From Candidatus Villigracilaceae bacterium (GTDB lineage Bacteria; Chloroflexota; Anaerolineae; Anaerolineales; Villigracilaceae): a stretch of DNA of 64,000 nucleotides. The DNA is taken from NCBI GenBank assembly GCA_026645935.1, contig JAPKMP010000005.1:124001-188000 (forward strand). Direction: 5' to 3'. The notes beneath the pieces were generated by a model. The model searched no databases, was not told where the DNA came from, and was given only the letters and a program-made list of their open reading frames with translations. Positions 50,670 through 59,288 of the stretch are shown here, piece by piece (position 1 is the first letter of the stretch; each line of letters begins with the position of its first letter). Position numbers and translations under genes: made by a program.

Positions 50670-50689
50670 AGGAAACATGCCTTACAAAA

Positions 50690-50718
50690 GCGCCTCTCTT
50701 CAGGAGAGGTTTTTTTGT
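50690..50718 (+). terminator. Terminator of the SAM-I riboswitch expression platform
   Basis: CCTCTC-TTCAG-GAGAGG followed by TTTTTTT; AGAGAGG after P1 can pair with CCTCTCT as an antiterminator. Confidence 0.88.
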
Positions 50719-50733
50719 TGTATAAGGAGATGT

Positions 50734-51165
50734 ATGTCGGTTAATAACAGAGTGTTAATTCAAGAATTGATCGCCAAATTCGCGAATAGCTTCGACCTGA
50801 AAGATTGGTCTGGATTGCAATCCTGCTTCACCGAATCCATTTATACGGATTATTCCGACCTGCGCGGAACGCCGCCCCAAACTGTTTCCGCTGCGGATTA
50901 TGTCAAATCGCGTCGCGAGTCGCTCGATCATTTGAAACTGCATCACTTGGTCAGCAATTATGAAGTGGACTTCGCCGACTCAAACTCCGCCTCCTGCCGC
51001 GCTTCGATGATCGTCTGGCGCAAATCTGAGACAGAAGAGTTTACTTCGCACTGTATTTACATCTTTCAACTGACGAAACAGGATTCGGATTGGAAGATCA
51101 GCGGCATTGCGCAGAAAGTCTTATGGAACGAAGGGATTTCGTCTATTCATAAAGGCGCGAAATAA
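50734..51165 (+). CDS. SnoaL/NTF2-like protein
   Basis: 143 aa, MSVNNRVLIQELIAKFANSFDLKDWSGLQSCFTESIYTDYSDLRG…; AAGGAGA upstream. Confidence 0.7.
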   Translation: MSVNNRVLIQELIAKFANSFDLKDWSGLQSCFTESIYTDYSDLRGTPPQTVSAADYVKSRRESLDHLKLHHLVSNYEVDFADSNSASCRASMIVWRKSETEEFTSHCIYIFQLTKQDSDWKISGIAQKVLWNEGISSIHKGAK

Positions 51166-51224
51166 AAAGAAAAATCTGCTCAATCCGCGCAAACTACGGA
51201 TGAGACTCTAGGAGAACTTACTTA

Positions 51225-54200
51225 ATGACCCAACGCAAATACACCAACCGCCGTTACCTCGACGCCCTCGAAAAGAAAGTACTTGTCTTCGATGGCGCAA
51301 TGGGAACGAGCCTGCAAGTGCAAAACCTGACTGCCGAACATTTCGGCGGCGAGCAATACAACGGCTGCAACGACTACCTCGTCATCTCGTATCCGCAAGC
51401 CGTGGAAAAAGTCCATCGCTCGTTCCTCGAAGTCGGCGTGGATGTGCTCGAGACGGACACCTTCCGCTCCAACCGCATCACGATGGCTGAATATAAATTG
51501 CAGGATCGCGTGATTGAACTTAATGAAACCGCGGCAAGTCTTGCGCGTCGGCTTGCTGATGAATATGCCGGGAAGACAGGTCAGCCTCGTTTTGTTGCAG
51601 GTTCGATTGGACCTTCGGGCAAACTTCCCTCCACCAACGACCCCGAACTGTCCAACGTCAGTTTTGATGAATTGGTTGATACCTTCCGCGAGCAGGCAGT
51701 CGGTCTGATTCGCGGCGGCGTGGATGTGCTGCTCATCGAAACCTCGCAGGACATTCTCGAAGTCAAAGCCGCCATCATCGGTCTGCACAAAGCCATGGAT
51801 GAGACTCAGGTCTGGTTGCCGATCCAGGCTCAGGTCACGCTTGATACGACCGGTCGCATGTTGCTCGGCACCGATATTAATGCATCCCTCGCCATCCTTG
51901 AAGGCATGGGCATCGACATCATCGGTCTCAACTGCTCCACCGGACCCGAGCACATGCGCGAGCCCATCCGCATCCTCGGCGAAAATTCCACGCTGCCCGT
52001 TTCGTGCATCCCCAACGCCGGTCTGCCGCTCAACGTGGATGGTCAAGCCGTGTATCCGCTCGAGCCCGAGCCGTTCGCCAACGACCTCTACGAGTTTGTG
52101 ACCAAGCACAACATTTCGATTGTGGGCGGATGTTGTGGCACGACGCCTGAACATCTTAAACAGCTGATTCAAAAACTGGATGCGCATCCTCATCCCAAGC
52201 GACCGGGTCAATCTACGCCTCAGCTTGCCTCTGCCATGTCAGCGATCGCCATGCGACAGGATCCGCCCCCCACCCTGCTCGGCGAGCGCCTCAACGCGCA
52301 AGGCTCGCGCAAGTTCAAACGGCTCCTGCTCGAAGAAGATTACGATGGAATTTTGGAGATCGCCCGCGAGCAAGTGGACTTCGGCGCGCACGCCCTCGAC
52401 ATCTCCTGCGCCGTCACCGAACGCCCCGACGAAGCCGAACTCATGCGCAAGGTCGTCAAGAAACTCGAGATGGGCGTGGATGTGCCATTGGTCATTGACT
52501 CCACTGAACTCGACGTTCTCGAAATCGCATTGAAGACCGCACCCGGACGTTGTCTCATCAACTCGACCCATCTCGAATCGGGTCGCGACAAAGCCGACAA
52601 GATTTTCAAACTCGCCAAAGACCATAATGCCGCAGTCATCGTATTGACCATTGACGAAAACGGCATGGCAAAGACCCGCGAAAAAAAACTCGAGGTCGCC
52701 AAACGCATCTACGACATCGCCGTCAACGACCACGGACTCAAGCCCGAAGATCTGGTCTATGATGCCTTGACCTTCACCCTCGCCACTGGCGACCAGGAAT
52801 TTATCGAATCCGCCATCGAAACCATCGAAGGAATTCGCCTCATCAAGCAGAATTTACCCGGCGTGATGGCATCTCTCGGCGTGAGCAACCTGTCGTTCGG
52901 TTTTGCGCCGCACGCCCGCCCGGTCTTGAACTCGGTCATGCTCTATCACTGCGTGCAGGCTGGCTTAGACATGGCAATCGTGAATCCTGCCCACGTCACG
53001 GCGTATCCTGACATTTCACAGGAAGAAAAAGACCTCGCTGAAGATTTGATCTTCAACCGGCGTGCAGACTCATTGCAGCGCTACATCGAACACTACGAAA
53101 AGGTCACCCCCACCACCGAAGCGACGCTCGCCGACCCCACCGAAGGCATGACCCCCGAACAACGCCTGCACTGGAAGATCGTCCACCGCAAGAAAGACGG
53201 CGTTGAGGCGGATATTGATGAGATCATCCATCGTGGCATATCCCCTCTCCCCTCGGGAGAGGGCAGGGTGAGGGAGAAGGTTTTCAGCTCAAATCCTCCT
53301 GTCCCAGATGCCTTACTGGAGCGTGTTCGTGAACTGAGCCGAGAAGCAACTGATGCTGAACAGTTAATATGGAAACTGCTTCGCAACCGCGGAGTTCATG
53401 ATGCGAAATTTCGACGACAGCATCCAATTGCCGGTTATATTCTCGACTTTTATTGTCACGAAGCTAAACTGGCAATTGAGCTGGATGGAAGTGGTCATCT
53501 GGAAGATGGCCAAGCAAAATATGACGATGAACGCACAAGGATTTTGAATGAACAAGGTATTCGAGTTTTAAGATTTTGGAACAGCGATGTTTTGAAAAAC
53601 ACAGAGTCTGTCTTGAACGAAATTTGGATGGCTCTGGAAGAGGCTTCTGCCACCTCCCTCATCCCCAACCCTTCCCCCGAGGGGGGAAGGGAGTCAGAGT
53701 TCCCCTCTCCTTCGGGAGAGGGGTTAGGGGTGAGGGCACGGCAGCACGAAACCGCCGTCCACACCCTGAACAACGTCCTGCTCCCCGCCATGAAAGAAGT
53801 CGGCGACAAGTTCGGCGCGGGTGAATTGATCCTGCCCTTCGTGCTCCAATCCGCCGAAGTGATGAAGAAGACGGTCGCCCATCTCGAGAATTATCTCGAA
53901 AAGATGGAAGGCGTGACCAAAGGCACAGTCGTGATTGCGACAGTCTATGGTGACGTGCATGATATTGGCAAGAACCTCGTCAAAACGATTCTCGCCAACA
54001 ACGGCTACACCGTCATTGATCTCGGCAAGCAGGTCCCTGCAGAGACGATCATCACCAAGGCTGTCGAAGCCAATGCGACAGCGATTGGACTCTCTGCGTT
54101 ACTTGTGTCAACGTCAAAGCAAATGCCGCTCATCGTCAACGAACTCCATCGCCGCGGACACAAGATCCCCGTACTCATCGGTGGTGCCGCGATCAACCGT

Positions 54201-55220
54201 CGCTTCGGCAGGCGCATCCTCCAAACCGAAGGCGGCGATTTCTACGATCCCGGCGTCTTCTACTGCAAAGATGCCTTTGAAGGTCTTGAAACGATGGACA
54301 TCCTAATCAACGACGAGAAGCGCCCCGAACTCCTTGCCAAAACGGTCAAGGAATCGGAAATGGAATTAGGTCGCGCAAACACAAAGGTTGTCGAACGTTT
54401 AAACGTTCAACGTTCCAACATTACTCCTGCTCCCTTAACCCTCCCACCCTCCAAATTCGGAATGCGCGTCGTCAAAAACATGCCGCTGGAGATCGTCTTC
54501 ACGCATCTCAACATCAATGAGCTGTATCGTCTTTCCTGGGGCGCCAAGAACACCCACGGCGAGGAATGGGAGAAGCTAAAAGCCGAATTCGACGCGCGCC
54601 TGCTCCGGATGAAGAAAGAAGCGCTGCGCGAGAAGTGGCTGAATCCACAGGGCGTGTACGGGCTCTTCCCCGCACAATCCGAAGGTGATGACCTGATCGT
54701 CTACAATCCCGAAAATCTCGACCAGGTGTTGACGCGGTTCTCCTTCCCGCGCCAGCCGTACGATGAACATCTCTGCCTCGCGGACTATTACGCTTCGGTT
54801 GAGTTCGGCCAGATGGATGTGGTTGCCTTCCAGGTGGTCACGGTTGGGCAGGCCGCCAGCGATCGTTTCGACAAACTGCAAGCCGCGCACGATTACACCG
54901 AAGCCTATTTCACCCACGGACTCGGCGTCCAAACCGCCGAAGCCACTGCCAACTATTTGCACGAACACCTGCGCCGCGAGATGGGCATCCCCGAGAATCA
55001 AGGCAAACGCTACTCGTGGGGCTACCCCGCCATCCCTGAGTTGGAGGATCATCAGAAGATCTTCGAATTGCTGCCAGCCGTCACTCAGGAATTGGGCATG
55101 AGCCTCAGCCCGTCATACCAGTTGATCCCCGAACAATCCACCGCGGCGATCATCGTCCATCACCCCAAAGCCAAGTATTACTCGGTTAGTGAAAGCCGCG
55201 TCGAGCAGTTGATGAAATGA
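51225..55220 (+). CDS. metH: Cobalamin-dependent methionine synthase with an in-frame inserted DUF559-like domain
   Basis: Homocysteine domain GGCCGTTPEH; pterin-binding GERLNAQGSRKF; B12-binding VYGDVHDIGKNLV; C-terminal activation-domain-like region. About 169-codon insert at 53235-53741. Confidence 0.93.
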   Translation: MTQRKYTNRRYLDALEKKVLVFDGAMGTSLQVQNLTAEHFGGEQYNGCNDYLVISYPQAVEKVHRSFLEVGVDVLETDTFRSNRITMAEYKLQDRVIELNETAASLARRLADEYAGKTGQPRFVAGSIGPSGKLPSTNDPELSNVSFDELVDTFREQAVGLIRGGVDVLLIETSQDILEVKAAIIGLHKAMDETQVWLPIQAQVTLDTTGRMLLGTDINASLAILEGMGIDIIGLNCSTGPEHMREPIRILGENSTLPVSCIPNAGLPLNVDGQAVYPLEPEPFANDLYEFVTKHNISIVGGCCGTTPEHLKQLIQKLDAHPHPKRPGQSTPQLASAMSAIAMRQDPPPTLLGERLNAQGSRKFKRLLLEEDYDGILEIAREQVDFGAHALDISCAVTERPDEAELMRKVVKKLEMGVDVPLVIDSTELDVLEIALKTAPGRCLINSTHLESGRDKADKIFKLAKDHNAAVIVLTIDENGMAKTREKKLEVAKRIYDIAVNDHGLKPEDLVYDALTFTLATGDQEFIESAIETIEGIRLIKQNLPGVMASLGVSNLSFGFAPHARPVLNSVMLYHCVQAGLDMAIVNPAHVTAYPDISQEEKDLAEDLIFNRRADSLQRYIEHYEKVTPTTEATLADPTEGMTPEQRLHWKIVHRKKDGVEADIDEIIHRGISPLPSGEGRVREKVFSSNPPVPDALLERVRELSREATDAEQLIWKLLRNRGVHDAKFRRQHPIAGYILDFYCHEAKLAIELDGSGHLEDGQAKYDDERTRILNEQGIRVLRFWNSDVLKNTESVLNEIWMALEEASATSLIPNPSPEGGRESEFPSPSGEGLGVRARQHETAVHTLNNVLLPAMKEVGDKFGAGELILPFVLQSAEVMKKTVAHLENYLEKMEGVTKGTVVIATVYGDVHDIGKNLVKTILANNGYTVIDLGKQVPAETIITKAVEANATAIGLSALLVSTSKQMPLIVNELHRRGHKIPVLIGGAAINRRFGRRILQTEGGDFYDPGVFYCKDAFEGLETMDILINDEKRPELLAKTVKESEMELGRANTKVVERLNVQRSNITPAPLTLPPSKFGMRVVKNMPLEIVFTHLNINELYRLSWGAKNTHGEEWEKLKAEFDARLLRMKKEALREKWLNPQGVYGLFPAQSEGDDLIVYNPENLDQVLTRFSFPRQPYDEHLCLADYYASVEFGQMDVVAFQVVTVGQAASDRFDKLQAAHDYTEAYFTHGLGVQTAEATANYLHEHLRREMGIPENQGKRYSWGYPAIPELEDHQKIFELLPAVTQELGMSLSPSYQLIPEQSTAAIIVHHPKAKYYSVSESRVEQLMK
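53243..53275. repeat. Left palindromic repeat of the metH insertion
   Basis: CCCTCTCCC-CTC-GGGAGAGGG-CAGGGTGAGGG. Confidence 0.8.
53653..53737. repeat. Right composite inverted repeat of the metH insertion
   Basis: CTCCCTCATCCCCAACCCTTCCCCCGAGGGGGGAAGGG…CCCCTCTCCTTCGGGAGAGGGGTTAGGGGTGAGGG; two hairpins with complementary outer arms. Confidence 0.8.
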
Positions 55221-55221
55221 T

Positions 55222-57738
55222 ATGAGCAATTCAAGCAAGACCGATCCACGCAGCGTTATGCGCTTCTTCCAACTTGCCAGTTTTGAACTGACACTTGCAG
55301 GGATCTGGACGCTTGCCATTGCGCTTTCTCAAAATCTGCGCACCACAACCCTGCTTGCACTTGCGACGATGATAGCTGGCATGGCTTGCCTAATTGCGCT
55401 AGCCATCTTGAAGAACAGAGCGCCCGTTATCATTTCAGTTTTGGAAAACAGACTCACTCATCTTGGCGCGCTTGCGATTCCCATTCTGCTTTCGGCTTTC
55501 CTTTTTCTCCGCATGCCAAATATCGATTCCCTGAAAATAATCGCCGCGATTCCCGTTTGCATCTGGCTGATCGGAATCGAAGTCCTTTACTTCTCTCCCA
55601 TCCCGGGCAAATCAAGCCGGGAAAACGTCGCATCAAATCGTTATTTGTTTTTTGCCCTGGCTTTGGGCTATGGAATCCTTGTCATTCCCTCGCGCGTTCC
55701 TTCGATTTTCGATGGCGTACCATGGCATACATCGTGGGAATTCATCACTGCGACAATGTTGTTGCCTTATGCCTTTTTCTTTGGGAAAAGATTCCTCTCC
55801 CAAAAAATAGTGACGCTTCTTCTCGCCCTGTTACTTGTGGCCAAGTTATCCCTGAGTTTTTTCCTCCCCCAATCCGGGTTGGGTATACGGGTATACCTTT
55901 CAGAGCAAGATCGCGCCTCCGGCTTTTTCGAGAGGACGTACGAATCATCTCTCGATCCCTCCTACAGCCAGGTGATGCAGAAACCATACCGGACGTTTTT
56001 CGAATTTCCTATTGAATCCATCAACCGTCACGGTTTCGACAAGGAAAGCTTCCGGATGACAGTGGAAATCAACGGTGTAATTTCCATGGATGAAGACGAA
56101 CGGTTGGTCATTCTTCTTCAAGGTGCGGTGGAACGCGGGATCGAACTCGTGGACCTCTCGACCGGTGAATATCTTCCCGTCGAGACCGCCAAATCCGCGC
56201 AAGACCTGGATGTAGATTTTTTCACCGATTTGCCTTATATCGGCAATGCAGTAATCAAAGGCTTTTTGGTCTTCCCGAACTACGGAAATGGGCGGTTCGA
56301 ACCTGTCATCCTAAGGTCGGATGGTTCGGTCGCCTCTGCATTAACAAAAATCTCACCTCATCCTTCCCATCCCAGCTTCCCAATGCGCGGTTTTCAGCTC
56401 GTCCAAAACCTGATTGCACTGGTGTTTTTTGGGGTTATCGTGCTCGCTTTATTGGACGGAATCCATTTTTCATACAGAACGGGAGATATCTCCCTTCCCG
56501 ACTTTTATCTTGCCCTCACCGGATTCGTCCTTTATTACGTAGTGGATGTTGCGGACAAGCCTGGCATCGACTTCTTTTTTCTTATCATCGTTCTTGCCTT
56601 TACCTTGGCAAAGGCACACGAATCCTTTTTGGGATTCCAAACCTATTCAGGAACGGGGTATATGTTCGCGATCGGATTTCCCGTGCTTCTTATGTTTCTG
56701 CCGCTGGACATGCACAACCTTGCCGCTGTGACCCCGATCCCCCAATATCAGGATGCGATGGAATACCAGATTCTGGCACGGAACATTTATGTCGGCGGGG
56801 ATACGTTCCTGATCCAATCACCGCCCTGGGCTTACAAAGTGTTGTTTCCCTACGTCGTTGGGTTTCTGCACATCCTCTTCGGGCAGTCCCTGTCGGCGCA
56901 ATTGTTCCTGAATGCATGGTGCGCGTTATTGAGTGCCGCTTTCATGAACAAGATGGGGCTGTTCTTTGGCCTGGCCAAACCTGCTTCCTTTATTGCTTCA
57001 AGTGTCTTCTTTATCCTGCTGCTCCTGCCGTTGAGTTTCACGTATTTCTTTCGTTTCGGGTTGATCGAACCGGTTGCCATCCTCACCTTTCTGTTGACCG
57101 TGTATTATGCCAAAGAACACAAATTTGGCGCGATGTTTGTTCTCGGCCTGATCACCGGGATGCTGCGCCTGAACTATGCAGGAGCCATCTTCACATCGAT
57201 CACCCTCCTTGCGCCTGCCTTCACTGGCGGGTTGGCCCAAGCCTGGGATTCTTTCGTCCGCTGGCTTCGGTTAAGATGGAGGCGTGTTTTCGTCTATCTT
57301 ATCGCGATCCCCTTTCCATCCCTGTTGATCGCCTACATTTATTCCCGACTCCATCCAGGCTATACTTTGACGCATGAAATGAACGACCAATCGTCCCTTG
57401 CCTCCATAGCGGAAAGCATTGCAAGTGTCATCGCTGGCAGCGACCGGGAGTATTTTGCCTTTCAGATCCGTACTCATCCGCTCGATCTGGTCCTGATCGC
57501 ATTCCCGATTTTGTTTGGATTGTCGACTGCGCTGGTTTCGCTGGTCTATCGCAAGGGAATTCTTGAAAAGTTGGACCTGCGCCTGAGTCTCTTTTTGTTG
57601 AGCTTGCTGCCGGTCTATGCGGTCTTGAAACCCATCGGATATTTCCCACGCTACAGTTGGTCTTTCCTGCCGCCCGCGTTGATCGTGCTCGCCTTGGTTT
57701 TGCAATTTGCGTTTCTGCGGGATAATACGAAGCAATGA
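55222..57738 (+). CDS. Large polytopic membrane protein, GT-C-like
   Basis: 838 aa, many TM segments, YQDAMEYQILARNIYVGG loop. Confidence 0.5.
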   Translation: MSNSSKTDPRSVMRFFQLASFELTLAGIWTLAIALSQNLRTTTLLALATMIAGMACLIALAILKNRAPVIISVLENRLTHLGALAIPILLSAFLFLRMPNIDSLKIIAAIPVCIWLIGIEVLYFSPIPGKSSRENVASNRYLFFALALGYGILVIPSRVPSIFDGVPWHTSWEFITATMLLPYAFFFGKRFLSQKIVTLLLALLLVAKLSLSFFLPQSGLGIRVYLSEQDRASGFFERTYESSLDPSYSQVMQKPYRTFFEFPIESINRHGFDKESFRMTVEINGVISMDEDERLVILLQGAVERGIELVDLSTGEYLPVETAKSAQDLDVDFFTDLPYIGNAVIKGFLVFPNYGNGRFEPVILRSDGSVASALTKISPHPSHPSFPMRGFQLVQNLIALVFFGVIVLALLDGIHFSYRTGDISLPDFYLALTGFVLYYVVDVADKPGIDFFFLIIVLAFTLAKAHESFLGFQTYSGTGYMFAIGFPVLLMFLPLDMHNLAAVTPIPQYQDAMEYQILARNIYVGGDTFLIQSPPWAYKVLFPYVVGFLHILFGQSLSAQLFLNAWCALLSAAFMNKMGLFFGLAKPASFIASSVFFILLLLPLSFTYFFRFGLIEPVAILTFLLTVYYAKEHKFGAMFVLGLITGMLRLNYAGAIFTSITLLAPAFTGGLAQAWDSFVRWLRLRWRRVFVYLIAIPFPSLLIAYIYSRLHPGYTLTHEMNDQSSLASIAESIASVIAGSDREYFAFQIRTHPLDLVLIAFPILFGLSTALVSLVYRKGILEKLDLRLSLFLLSLLPVYAVLKPIGYFPRYSWSFLPPALIVLALVLQFAFLRDNTKQ

Positions 57739-59267
57739 CCTTTTTCAAGCGCCCCATTTTTGTTCTTCTTACGATCAGTTTGCTCGCGGGGATTTTTGTC
57801 CTCCGCGGTTACGGCCAGAGCTGGGACGAGCCGGATATTTATCGCTACGGCGATTACGCACTCGAGGTCTATCGATATTTCTGGCATCCGAAAGACATGC
57901 CGAACTTCGACACGAATCTCGATTTTTATGGCCCAGCCTTTTTTATGATCGCAGCAATCTTATCGCGCGGGCTCACGGCACTGATCCCTTCGTGGTCGGA
58001 TGTTGACGCCTGGCATCTCGTTTACTTTGCGACCTTCCTCATCGGTGTTTACACCCTCTACCTTTTGGCAAAACGCTGGATGAGCGAATGGGCATCGTTC
58101 GGGGTCGCGATTTTGTTTTTGACCCAGCCATTACTATGGGGACACGCCTTCATCAACCCGAAGGATACGCCATTCATGGTTTTCTTCATGGCAAGCATAT
58201 ACCTCGGATTACGCATGACGGATGCCCCGCCTCGTTCTTCGGGTAAATTGATCTGGCTCATTCTTGCCGGGATTCTTCTGGGAATGACGATTTCATTTCG
58301 GGTGCTGGGTCCGCTTGCTGGAATTATCGCGCTGACAAACGCGGCGATCAAGGATTGGAAAAACGCGCTTACGATTTGCGTTCCCTATTTATTGATCGCA
58401 GGCACGACTGCGTATCTCACCTGGCCCTTTCTATGGGGAGCGCCCATCCCGAATTATCTCGAGAGTCTCAGCTTGATGTCGAAATTCCCTTTCGATGCGA
58501 TGGTTCTATTCAACGGGACGCTCCTACCCCCGGACCGCATCCCGCGATTTTATTTCCCTGTGATGTTCGCGCTTCAACTGACCGAATCCCTGCTTCTGCT
58601 CTTTGGGCTTGGTTTTACGCTGTTGGTTTTGTCTTTTCGGAAAAAGGAAGTCCTCGAACCGATAATGATCTTCGCCGGGTGGTTCCTTCTGCCTGCAGCC
58701 GCGATCGTATTATTGAGAAGTAATCTATACGACAACGCCCGACAGTTATATTTTCTCTTCCCTCCCATATTTCTCGCGGCTGGATTCGCAATCGATTGGG
58801 TATTCAACCGCGTTACCCGTCCCATACATCGAAGTATTTTCCTGTTGTTTACCGTCCTGCCGGGACTGATCGCCTTCGTTGGGCTCCATCCTTATGAATA
58901 CGTATATTACAACTCCCTGATCGGTGGCGTGGACGGCGCGTTCCGCCGCTTCGAGACGGATTATTGGGGAACATCGTTTAAAGAGGCGATGGGATACGTC
59001 AACTCGGTCGCCCCGGAGGGAGCCCGCATCCTCATCCTTGCCGGTCCCAATGACATTGCCAGCCGTTACGCCCGCCCGGATATGGAAGTTGTCACCGAAG
59101 AGACGGATTACTCGGAGGAGAAACTTTATGACTACGTCCTGATCCTGACGCGTAAAAACGTCAACGAAGGGCGCTGTAAAAAATCGGAAACCGTCCATAC
59201 GGTCGGTCGAGGCGAAGCGGTATTCACGTTCATTAAAAAACTGGGTCCGGAAGGGCGCTGTAAATAA
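57735..59267 (+). CDS. GT-C/GT39-like membrane glycosyltransferase (paralogue 1)
   Basis: YGQSWDEPDIY, WGHAFINPKDTPF, RFETDYWGTSFKEAM. ATGA overlap with the upstream stop. Confidence 0.65.
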   Translation: MTFFKRPIFVLLTISLLAGIFVLRGYGQSWDEPDIYRYGDYALEVYRYFWHPKDMPNFDTNLDFYGPAFFMIAAILSRGLTALIPSWSDVDAWHLVYFATFLIGVYTLYLLAKRWMSEWASFGVAILFLTQPLLWGHAFINPKDTPFMVFFMASIYLGLRMTDAPPRSSGKLIWLILAGILLGMTISFRVLGPLAGIIALTNAAIKDWKNALTICVPYLLIAGTTAYLTWPFLWGAPIPNYLESLSLMSKFPFDAMVLFNGTLLPPDRIPRFYFPVMFALQLTESLLLLFGLGFTLLVLSFRKKEVLEPIMIFAGWFLLPAAAIVLLRSNLYDNARQLYFLFPPIFLAAGFAIDWVFNRVTRPIHRSIFLLFTVLPGLIAFVGLHPYEYVYYNSLIGGVDGAFRRFETDYWGTSFKEAMGYVNSVAPEGARILILAGPNDIASRYARPDMEVVTEETDYSEEKLYDYVLILTRKNVNEGRCKKSETVHTVGRGEAVFTFIKKLGPEGRCK

Positions 59268-59288
59268 AACTGCTGGTAAGATAAACGC

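Larger units (their letters stand above)
53235..53741 (+). mobile_element. In-frame insertion in metH: DUF559 (PD-(D/E)XK/Vsr-like) domain with palindromic repeats at both ends
   Basis: RELSREATDAEQLIWKLLRNRGVHDAKFRRQHPIAGYILDFYCHEAKLAIELDGSGHLEDGQAKYDDERTRILNEQGIRVLRFWNSDVL; flanks CCCTCTCCCCTCGGGAGAGGG (left) and paired palindromes (right). Confidence 0.85.

Noticed and set aside
51222-52211. 329-aa minus-strand ORF opposite metH
   Set aside because: Antisense to conserved MetH homocysteine domain; no independent support.
53235-53741. MetH insertion as an intein
   Set aside because: No N-terminal Cys/Ser/Thr splice block at the left junction and no His-Asn plus Cys/Ser/Thr at the right; the ends are palindromic repeats.
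53235-53741. MetH insertion as an IS element
   Set aside because: No transposase ORF; only a DUF559-like domain and repeats.
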